DNA of 12,959 bases from Lachnospiraceae bacterium (GTDB lineage: Bacteria; Bacillota_A; Clostridia; Lachnospirales; Lachnospiraceae), in the NCBI GenBank assembly GCA_009774655.1, contig VSOD01000079.1, positions 1 through 12,959 on the forward strand. The letters are read 5' to 3'. This document shows, one piece after another, positions 7,901 through 12,959 of this stretch (its first letter is position 1; every line of letters starts with the position of its first letter). Under the pieces are notes generated by a model. That model was not told the DNA's origin. It did not search any database and saw only the letters and a list, made by a program, of their open reading frames with translations. The position numbers and the translations under genes were made by a program.

Positions 7901-8890
7901 AATTACGGCAGGATCAGCAGCGCGGCCGGTAATTATGTGGGAGGTATCGCCGGAAAGTCGCTCTCTCATATCACAAACGGCTATGCCAAGTGTACCGTGT
8001 CAGGGGAAACGTATGCGGCGGGTATTGCCGGGTTCGGTTCCAGTATGGAAAATTGTTGTGCCATGGTGCGGGTGCAGGATGCGTCGTCTTTTTACGGAGC
8101 GATAGCAGGAGATGTGGATCACAGCGGGATTGTGGCCAATAACCGTTTTGTTTCGGAGGAGATTGCAGGGATTGACCGCATCAGCTACAGCGGTAAGGCG
8201 GAGCCGGTGAGCTATGAAGAACTGCTTACTGTCCCGGGCCTGCCGGCCAGATTCCAGATGATGTCGGTAGTCTTTTACGCAGATGAGGAGGAGGTTAAAC
8301 GTCTCCAGTGTCCGTATAAAAGTGATGTATCGGCAAAATTGTATCCGGACATCCCGGCCAGGGACGGGTTCTATGCGGACTGGGATATCCGAGAGATTCC
8401 GGGGATCTTATATGACGAAGATGTGACGGCCGAGTATGTACGCTATCTGACCACGTTGGCTTCCGCGCAGACTCGTGAGAACGGGCAGTCGATCCTGCTG
8501 GCGGACGGTATGTTTAAGCAGGAGGCGGAGCTGGTGATTGCGGACGCAGGGAATGCGGCTGAGAAGACTACGCCTGAGGATGTGACGGAATGCTGGCACA
8601 TCACAATCCCGGAGGATGGAAATGAGCAGCACCAGATCCGTTATCAGGCACCACAGAGTGAGACAGAGGGCGTTTCTGTCTACAGGAAACAGAACGATGG
8701 GACGTGGCTGCAGATGGATACGGAGCTTATGGGGATCTATCATCTTTTCACGGTGGAAGGGACGGAGGCGGAGATTGCGGTCTGCATTCAGGACCGGAGA
8801 CTGCAGGCGTATCTGGTTTACGGAATCCCGGCGGTTCTTGCAGCAACAGCAATGATTGTATTTTTTGTCGGAAAAAAGAGAAAACGGTAA
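4901..8890 (+). CDS. Large secreted, membrane-anchored GLUG-repeat surface protein with central helical region
   Basis: A 1329-residue protein with a signal peptide (basic 'MRKKTGKRR', hydrophobic core, likely cleavage after Ala-Ala-Ala at ~29). It ends in one TM segment (~1303-1323) and the positive tail KKRKR; there is no LPXTG, so it is probably anchored in the membrane and faces outward. Residues ~104-340 hold GLUG-type repeats ('GGIVGDNSG', 'GGITG', 'GGIAGENTG', 'GGIAGLSTG', 'GGIAGRQSG'), each with a following Cys in a C-x-N/x-x-G turn, suggesting a beta-solenoid. Residues ~341-515 are helical or coiled-coil, ~525-655 low-complexity Asp/Ser/Pro/Gly with 12-residue repeats, ~661-905 helical again, and ~914-1075 a second GLUG block. 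A beta-rich domain follows at ~1085-1130 ('VVFYADEEEVKRLQCPY'), then a C-terminal beta region. ATG 4901 is preceded by GGGAGG (4886-4891). The coupling to the MMPL gene suggests a joint envelope function, possibly analogous to YhgE/Pip-type tape-measure partners. The molecular function is unknown. Confidence 0.85.
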   Translation: MRKKTGKRRVAALMSAGMLAVLPVMSAAAEEPAEITSIEDADNIMAAYDDEDTEWEEIYLDSAEDMEKFSYNCRLDTWSVNKKVYLTKDIDLSDSTFVSIPTFGGYFDGQGHTVSGLVIRDPLSYTGLFCYTQQSAVIANLKVQGSVRPSGKAMVTGGIVGDNSGIIISCSFEGVVEGSDYVGGITGFNGQSGILIDCMAGGTVRGTHYTGGIAGENTGNIAGCVNEADVNVSNEDKGKSLEDINLEQYASGLLEQESGDGKSDKASVLNNTIDSGGIAGLSTGIIQYCSNSGAIGYEHVGYNTGGIAGRQSGYVYACENAGTVYGRKDVGGIAGQTEPYIAVDLSEDIAYQLSENIDKLHDLTGRMLEDAGAESDTVSARLTVIQDFVDKALDDTGVLADRTIEWTDGMVSSANDLMGRVDYIMDETGKNGGFIDQTRNAAGNVRDAAQELGDTVDALDIYQYMTGEEKARYEEARTGMENASRQYAEDYAAALEAYRNYYIDKVRSENRDYARSAGFTLYVNADATGSQNSGGTNGTPAGEEADNDSVSGSADNPAAPGSGNDTDSSAAPGSGNDTDSSVAPDSGNDTDSSAAPGSGNDTDSSAAPDSGDDTDSMAAPDKGDVSDSSAAVDNEDASDSSDEPGTDNVGAADVRSVSEKDLRPLIQNIVQADWRWDANKGDYRNYIGIDGWVHYSKDAGGTETTTPFPQDGGEQGELDRQLLQDVAKEMAEPVNAAQIKADAGSYAEEKYMATHPASSGYQQDMREYLQTMSSIVLTAGEKMSEEARGRLKTAVGSVEDAMGNLASAGGEVKSLFDTVNGMPDLQMPQLGSEYRSIAGSLNTNLQGLSENMGQLNQEMSSGSDVMLDDLAAINDQFSMIMRLYTDAIDGVLDMDYEAVYEDTSQEDAESSTEATIADCTNRGTVQGDLNVSGIAGTMAIEYDFDLEGDVTGIDNARLNSTFLTRCVLRNNVNEGNVTAQKSYAGGIAGLQEMGTVLRCENYGRISSAAGNYVGGIAGKSLSHITNGYAKCTVSGETYAAGIAGFGSSMENCCAMVRVQDASSFYGAIAGDVDHSGIVANNRFVSEEIAGIDRISYSGKAEPVSYEELLTVPGLPARFQMMSVVFYADEEEVKRLQCPYKSDVSAKLYPDIPARDGFYADWDIREIPGILYDEDVTAEYVRYLTTLASAQTRENGQSILLADGMFKQEAELVIADAGNAAEKTTPEDVTECWHITIPEDGNEQHQIRYQAPQSETEGVSVYRKQNDGTWLQMDTELMGIYHLFTVEGTEAEIAVCIQDRRLQAYLVYGIPAVLAATAMIVFFVGKKRKR
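6572..6823 (+). repeat. Seven tandem 36-bp units inside the GLUG protein gene
   Basis: Seven contiguous 36-bp units begin at 6572, 6608, 6644, 6680, 6716, 6752 and 6788. They encode the 12-residue consensus AAPGSGNDTDSS (residues 558-641). Units 1, 2 and 4 are identical at the nucleotide level, unit 3 differs at a few positions, and units 5-7 decay progressively toward the 3' side. The length is a multiple of three, so gain or loss of units changes the linker length without a frameshift. The acidic, Ser/Pro/Gly-rich product should be disordered and joins the two helical regions. Confidence 0.92.
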
Positions 8891-8940
8891 ATAGGATCCC
8901 TGAGGTGGAGTGCATGATCCGGCACGTCAGCAGAGGGCAG

Positions 8941-8970
8941 ATACCCGGGAATGTATGTCTTCCCGGGTAT
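8941..8970. terminator. Hairpin between convergent operons, probable bidirectional terminator
   Basis: ATACCCGGGAA (8941-8951) and TTCCCGGGTAT (8960-8970) form a perfect 11-bp GC-rich stem with an 8-base loop, the only strong hairpin between the convergent stops at 8890 and 9000. Its position fits a shared terminator. Neither side carries a good U-tract, so it may instead act as a 3'-end-stabilising stem or a weak or factor-assisted terminator. Confidence 0.6.
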
Positions 8971-8999
8971 TCGCATTAGAACAGGCTGGTCTGGCCTTA

Positions 9000-11312
9000 T
9001 TAGAAAATATCCATTACAAACAGATACGCGATCATCAGGATCAGCCCGATACAGAACAGCAGCAGTCCGAACGACATGCTTCGCGCGATCATCGTGCTGT
9101 TCTCGGCCCATTCTTCGTGGATCATGGCGAACTTATGGTCATAATCCACGTGGGCGGGGCGTTTCCTGCGGTAAGTCAGATTACCGATCTGCTGGAACGT
9201 GGAAGCGATGCAGGCGCACAGGTGGGTGAATGCGGTTCCTTCCGGCAGTTCCTGCGGCAGTTTGCTGTCCCGATAGACGGTTTTGCGCAGCAGCACCACG
9301 ACGGTATCCACCAGGCTGTCCAGCACCCGGCAGACCATACCGCACAGGAAGGGCAGTACCTGTAGCAGCAGCGGCCGGTAGAGGCGGTCTTCCAAATCCA
9401 GATAGCTGTTCCAGCGGTTGACGTACTTCCGGCGCGGATTTCGACCCTGTCCTTTTGACGTACTCTCTTTTGCGTCCTCAGGATTCTTGACAGTATTGAC
9501 GGTACGTGTCGTTTCGACAGGGCGCATCATCCACAATCTGACGACGACTGCGTATACCACCGCACCGATAACCAGCGAGATGGCAGCTCCTTTCAGGTTC
9601 GTCAGTGAGAAATAGGAAACCGCCAGCTCCATTTCTTCCACATTCATAAAGCCCTGCCCCATTTGAGAGAGTCTGTCCATGACAGCATAAGGGAAAAAGC
9701 CCATCAGCGGCAGCAGGGACGCGCTGATCGTCAATGCGGCGGCGCTGACCTTATTCATATACTTTCCGTTTAGCGTGTCATATTTTTCCTGCACGGCAGC
9801 ATCCGTGTTTTTTTCCACAAAAAGAGCCACATAGAGTTTTGTCATATAAGCCACGGTCAGGCCGCCGCTGATGAGAAAGGCCCATTCGATCCACTGCAGC
9901 GTGCCCGCGCTGAACAGGGTACCCGTGCCTGCCAGAGCGGACATGCTGGCCACAGCGGCAATACTGCCGTTTCTGACCAGTTCGGTGTATTCTACGATAC
10001 TCTCATGAATCAGAGTCTTGCTGATATAGCCGTTCCAAAGAGGTACACCGCCAATTCCCAGCGCCCCCATCAGGAAGATATAATGAAGCAGCGGTTTTTT
10101 GCGGCCAAAACCGCGCAGGGCATTGAGATCCAGCGTGTGCACATTCATGTAGACCACACCTGCCGCCATAAACAGCGTCAGCTTGATCAGCGAGTGATTG
10201 ACCATATGCAGCAGACTGCCGCGCACAGCGATCAGATTTTCCGCGCCCATCAGTCCGGACATGCCGACGCCTACCAGAATAAATCCGATCTGGGAGACGG
10301 AGGAACATGCCAGCGTCCTTTTCAGATCGACGGAGAAGAGCGCCAGCACCGCACCTACCACCATCGTACAGACGCCCAGCAGCAGGATCATGCTGCTCCA
10401 GGCCGTGTTACCGAGAAAAAGATAAGCGGTCAGGATCAGGATACCGTACATCCCTGCTTTGGTCAGAATACCGGACAGGAGAGCGGAAGCCGGAGCAGGA
10501 GCCACCGGATGCGCTTTGGGCAGCCAGATATGGAGAGGAAAAGCGCCGGCCTTGGCTCCAAAACCAAAGAGCAGGCAGAATCCGGCGATCCACAGCTGTG
10601 TCATGGCGGAGGAAGCGCCGGCCGTTCCGGCGCCCCATTTTTGTGTGACAGCTGCGGTCTGCAGGCCGTTGGCAGCAGTTCCGTAAGCGCTGTAGAGACC
10701 GGTCAATTCGTCGAAGAAAAGCGTCCCCGTCACGTCATAGAGCAGGAAGATGCCCATTAACATGACCAGCCCGCCGATCACTGCCACGGCGAGGTAAGTG
10801 CCGGCAGCCCGCAGCGCTTCCCGCTTCTCGTCGTGTGCCACCCACACATAAGAGGTGAGGGACATGATCTCGAAGAAGATGAAAGTGGTATAGAAATCTG
10901 CCGAGAGGAAGACGCCCTCCGTCGCCCCCAGCGTCACCAGCAGAAACAGATAATAGCGGTTGCGGTTACGATAATGACTTAAATATTCCCTGGAAAAAAG
11001 GGTGCTCATAAACCACATGAAAGCAGCGATCATGCCATACAGGGCACGGAAGCCGTCCAATGTAAAATGCAGTCCCATGCCGCAGATTTCAGGGATATCT
11101 GCCCGTACAGGAAGCATGGAGGAACCGTTCTGCCCAGACGTCAGCATCTGCCAGAACAGATACAGGAAGAGTCCGAAAGTAAGCCCCGTCACCAGATCGG
11201 CAAACCGGCTGCGCAGGTCTTTTTGGAAGCGGCCCAGCAGATAGCTGAGGATCCCGGCGGCCATGGGGCCGAAGACTGCGGTATAGAGAAGAAGATTGAT
11301 TGTTGTGCTCAT
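9000..11312 (-). CDS. Proton-translocating antiporter-type membrane subunit, NuoL/MrpA-like, with C-terminal extension
   Basis: A 770-residue polytopic protein of the complex I / Mrp antiporter-like family (NuoL/M/N, MrpA/D, HyfB). The conserved channel residues are in place: Glu148 in 'FIFFEIMSL' (TM5), Lys254 in 'GFGAKAGAFPLHIWLPKAHP' (TM7), Lys285 in 'GILTKAGMYG' (TM8), the His372/Lys377 pair in 'MVNHSLIKLTLF', and Lys432 in 'NGYISKTLIHES' (TM12). These make active H+ (or Na+) conduction likely. Beyond ~600 a basic hydrophilic stretch leads to an amphipathic/hydrophobic segment ('LYRPLLLQVLPFLCG' onward) and a final TM (~747-768), resembling the lateral-helix extensions of NuoL-like subunits. 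It follows the MrpD/NuoM-like gene by 72 bases in the same direction. AGAAAGG (rc of 11322-11328), 9 bases before ATG, serves as a modest ribosome binding site. No quinone, FeS or NADH-binding subunit is visible, so the complex it belongs to is unresolved. Confidence 0.88.
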   Translation of the reverse strand: MSTTINLLLYTAVFGPMAAGILSYLLGRFQKDLRSRFADLVTGLTFGLFLYLFWQMLTSGQNGSSMLPVRADIPEICGMGLHFTLDGFRALYGMIAAFMWFMSTLFSREYLSHYRNRNRYYLFLLVTLGATEGVFLSADFYTTFIFFEIMSLTSYVWVAHDEKREALRAAGTYLAVAVIGGLVMLMGIFLLYDVTGTLFFDELTGLYSAYGTAANGLQTAAVTQKWGAGTAGASSAMTQLWIAGFCLLFGFGAKAGAFPLHIWLPKAHPVAPAPASALLSGILTKAGMYGILILTAYLFLGNTAWSSMILLLGVCTMVVGAVLALFSVDLKRTLACSSVSQIGFILVGVGMSGLMGAENLIAVRGSLLHMVNHSLIKLTLFMAAGVVYMNVHTLDLNALRGFGRKKPLLHYIFLMGALGIGGVPLWNGYISKTLIHESIVEYTELVRNGSIAAVASMSALAGTGTLFSAGTLQWIEWAFLISGGLTVAYMTKLYVALFVEKNTDAAVQEKYDTLNGKYMNKVSAAALTISASLLPLMGFFPYAVMDRLSQMGQGFMNVEEMELAVSYFSLTNLKGAAISLVIGAVVYAVVVRLWMMRPVETTRTVNTVKNPEDAKESTSKGQGRNPRRKYVNRWNSYLDLEDRLYRPLLLQVLPFLCGMVCRVLDSLVDTVVVLLRKTVYRDSKLPQELPEGTAFTHLCACIASTFQQIGNLTYRRKRPAHVDYDHKFAMIHEEWAENSTMIARSMSFGLLLFCIGLILMIAYLFVMDIF

Positions 11313-11327
11313 AATAAAATGCCTTTC

Positions 11328-11347
11328 TGAATCTATATGAATCTATA
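11328..11347. repeat. 10-bp tandem duplication in the antiporter intergenic gap
   Basis: TGAATCTATA occurs twice head to tail in the 72-base gap between the two antiporter genes, just upstream of the second gene's ribosome binding site. It is probably a replication-slippage product, and no function is suggested. Confidence 0.6.
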
Positions 11348-11384
11348 AAACGCTGCGTTCTATGATCAAAATTCCTGCGGTTCC

Positions 11385-12854
11385 TTAGACCGTATACAAT
11401 CCGGTCGCCACATCCCGGAAGAAATCCGTGAGCGGCTGGGAATACAATCCGAATGCAATGATAAAAAATACAAATACAAACAGCGGCAGGAGCATTTTCC
11501 AGTTAGGATCTTTGAACTCCTTTATGGAAGAATCGTCGAAATCCTTCCCGGGGAAAAAGGCCCGCACCACAATGGTCAGCATGTAGATGGCAGTCAGCAG
11601 AGCAGATATTAACAGACAGGCAATCCCGAAGTAAGCCACCGGATTGCCGCTGTCTGCGGCAGCGGAAGCCAGATTCCACTTGCTGATAAAGCCGGCCAGT
11701 CCCGGTACTCCCATCAGCGCCAGCGCAGATACGGTGAAGATGCCGAATATGCAGGGCATCCTGTACCCCATGCCGTCCAGTTCATGTACGTACTGCCTCT
11801 CTGTCTGGTGGATGATGGCTCCCGCACAGAAGAAGGAGCAGATCTTGATCACCGCATGGAAGATCAAATGGGTCAGCGCGCCCACCAGCCCTAAGGGTGT
11901 CATGATGGTGACGCCGAACAGGATGTAGGACAGGTTGCTGATGGTGGAATAGGCCAGCCGCCTTTTCAGGTGGGTCTCCTTGACGGCCCGGCTGCAGCCG
12001 TACACGATGGTAAACATGACCACCAGCATGACGGTGGTCTGCGCCCAGGTGCCTTTCAGGAAGTCCACGCCGAAACTGTAATAGGTCAGCCGGATAATGG
12101 CAAAAGCACCCGATTTGACCACGGCAACAGCGTGCAAAAGCGCCGTGACCGGGGTAGGAGCCACACCCGCCTGCGGCAGCCAGGAATTAAAAGGGAATAC
12201 GGCAGCCTTGACGCCGAATCCCAGAAAAGCCATCACATAGACGAACAGCAGGACGTTGGTGCGGCCGCCGATCTTAGTCAGGTCAAGCACGCCGCCCAGA
12301 ATAAAATCGGTGGTAGTGCCGTAGATAATGATCATGATCAGGCCGATAAAAGCAAAAGCCGCGCCGCCCAGCGAATAGTACAGGTATTTTCGGCTGGCCA
12401 GAATGGCCTCTCTTGTCAGTGTGTGCATGACAAGCGGCACCGTCACCAGCGTCAGCAGTTCGTAGAAGAAGTACATGGTCAGCAAGTTCGCCGAAAGCGC
12501 GATACCCAGCGTAATGCCGTAAGTCATCGTGTAGAAGAGGAAAAAGATCTTCTCATGCTCTTCTTTTGTCATATACTCAAAGGCGTACAGAGTAGCGAAG
12601 GGCCACAGCGCGGAGACAAGCCCGGCAAATACTATACCCATGCCGTCCACCTTGAAACAGATGGAAAGATCACCTGTAAAATGCGCCAGCAGAAAGGTGC
12701 TGTCGGAGTGGTGCAGCAGCAGATACCATACCAGAATGCTGTTTAAAATGACGGCGCTTTCCAGAAAGACTTCCATATGCCAACGCTTTTTAAAAGAAAG
12801 CATCGGCACCAGCGCGCCTGCGATTATGGGAATTAAAATTACCAGTATGATCAT
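11385..12854 (-). CDS. Proton-translocating antiporter-type membrane subunit, NuoM/MrpD-like
   Basis: A 489-residue protein of about 14 TM helices, the usual length for MrpD/NuoM/NuoN-type subunits. Conserved residues visible: Glu132 in 'YFFYELLTLVTVPLV' (TM5), Lys216 in 'GFGVKAAVFPFNSWLP' (TM7), Lys247 in 'AVAVVKSGAFAI' (TM8), Lys337 in 'HAVIKICSFF', and Lys392 in 'GLAGFISKWNL' (TM12). A Lys at the TM12 site is like NuoL/NuoN and MrpD and unlike NuoM, where it is Glu. It should translocate protons (or exchange Na+/H+) as part of a multi-subunit membrane complex together with the NuoL-like product downstream. The start at 12854 has GGAGG (rc of 12861-12865) 6 bases upstream. The gene begins 29 bases after a palindromic repeat, so it may be the first gene of its transcript. 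Which complex it serves (Mrp-like antiporter, Ech-type hydrogenase or other) cannot be told from this window. Confidence 0.88.
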   Translation of the reverse strand: MIILVILIPIIAGALVPMLSFKKRWHMEVFLESAVILNSILVWYLLLHHSDSTFLLAHFTGDLSICFKVDGMGIVFAGLVSALWPFATLYAFEYMTKEEHEKIFFLFYTMTYGITLGIALSANLLTMYFFYELLTLVTVPLVMHTLTREAILASRKYLYYSLGGAAFAFIGLIMIIIYGTTTDFILGGVLDLTKIGGRTNVLLFVYVMAFLGFGVKAAVFPFNSWLPQAGVAPTPVTALLHAVAVVKSGAFAIIRLTYYSFGVDFLKGTWAQTTVMLVVMFTIVYGCSRAVKETHLKRRLAYSTISNLSYILFGVTIMTPLGLVGALTHLIFHAVIKICSFFCAGAIIHQTERQYVHELDGMGYRMPCIFGIFTVSALALMGVPGLAGFISKWNLASAAADSGNPVAYFGIACLLISALLTAIYMLTIVVRAFFPGKDFDDSSIKEFKDPNWKMLLPLFVFVFFIIAFGLYSQPLTDFFRDVATGLYTV

Positions 12855-12860
12855 AGTAAA

Positions 12861-12867
12861 CCTCCAT
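12861..12867 (-). promoter_or_regulatory. Ribosome binding site of the MrpD/NuoM-like gene
   Basis: On the minus strand ATGGAGG is followed by a 6-base spacer and the ATG at 12854. This strong match fixes the start. It lies outside the palindromic repeat, as in the MMPL leader. Confidence 0.75.
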
Positions 12868-12883
12868 CATGCTCCATTCTTGT

Positions 12884-12959
12884 ACTTATAGTAAACGACA
12901 TAACAAATTTCTGTTTCCGGCTCTTGCAGAAGCCATATACGGTAGCTCCTGCAAGGCCG
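12884..12959 (-). repeat. Palindromic element, copy 2 (cut by window end), inverted relative to copy 1
   Basis: The 76 bases visible match the reverse complement of 2311-2386 without gaps and with 6 substitutions (about 92% identity). Three substitutions fall in the apical loop. One changes a G-C to a G-U pair inside the apical stem. The other two convert wobble G-U pairs of copy 1 to A-U if the unseen arm is conserved. The visible part covers the 3' arm, the loop and the start of the 5' arm; the rest lies past base 12959. It sits immediately upstream of the antiporter genes in the same relative orientation to its gene as copy 1 has to the MMPL gene. Confidence 0.9.

Noticed and set aside
10005..10760. 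Open reading frame of 251 codons on the plus strand inside the NuoL-like gene
   Set aside because: Antisense shadow: low-complexity Gln/His/Arg composition, no recognisable fold, and the opposite strand encodes conserved TM helices with the key Lys and His residues.
11970..12746. Open reading frame of 258 codons on the plus strand inside the MrpD-like gene
   Set aside because: Antisense shadow of a well-conserved membrane protein; the composition is typical of reverse-frame translation.
2281..12959. Composite transposon bounded by the inverted repeats
   Set aside because: No transposase or integrase lies between or beside the copies, the cargo looks like ordinary chromosomal genes, and each copy is itself a palindrome, so the inverted orientation has no special meaning.

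Overview
The window looks like chromosomal DNA from an anaerobic Firmicute, most likely Lachnospiraceae or a related Clostridia group. This is inferred from strong GGAGG-type ribosome binding sites, roughly half G+C, an Hsp70/J-protein pair with a degenerate J domain, an MMPL-type RND transporter next to a GLUG-repeat surface protein, and complex-I-like antiporter subunits. There is no rRNA, tRNA, CRISPR array, transposase or phage gene.

Layout. (1) Bases 1-2091, plus strand: the 3' end of an Hsp70-family gene (substrate-binding domain and short lid), then a J-domain/TPR/SEC-C protein. They probably form a chaperone operon that starts upstream of the window. (2) Bases 2092-2403: a 312-base intergenic region holding an 11-bp dyad, a near-consensus sigma-A promoter (TTGATA-17-TATAAT), and directly after it a ~105-bp palindrome that would fold as one long hairpin in the 5' leader. 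(3) Bases 2404-8890, plus strand: a two-gene unit with an 8-base overlap, encoding a 12-TM MMPL/RND transporter and a 1329-residue secreted, C-terminally membrane-anchored GLUG protein. The second protein has a mirror-symmetric layout (beta-solenoid, helices, low-complexity repeats, helices, beta-solenoid). (4) Bases 8891-8999: a convergent junction with a perfect 11-bp hairpin. (5) Bases 9000-12854, minus strand: two proton-translocating antiporter-type membrane subunits (NuoM/MrpD-like, then NuoL/MrpA-like with a C-terminal extension). (6) Bases 12884-12959: a second copy of the palindrome, cut by the window edge and in inverted orientation, just upstream of the antiporter genes.

The most notable observation is that both convergent transcription units (2404-8890 and 12854-9000) are preceded, 17 and 29 bases before their first start codon, by the same palindromic element, 70 of 76 positions identical over the shared part. 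The element is either a mobile MITE-like palindrome with a preference for leaders or a shared structured 5' leader. The MMPL plus GLUG-protein pair is the best candidate for an uncharacterised envelope system: a Gram-positive RND-type pump with a large extracellular partner whose fold-back layout recalls, by analogy only, an adaptor protein with a helical hairpin.
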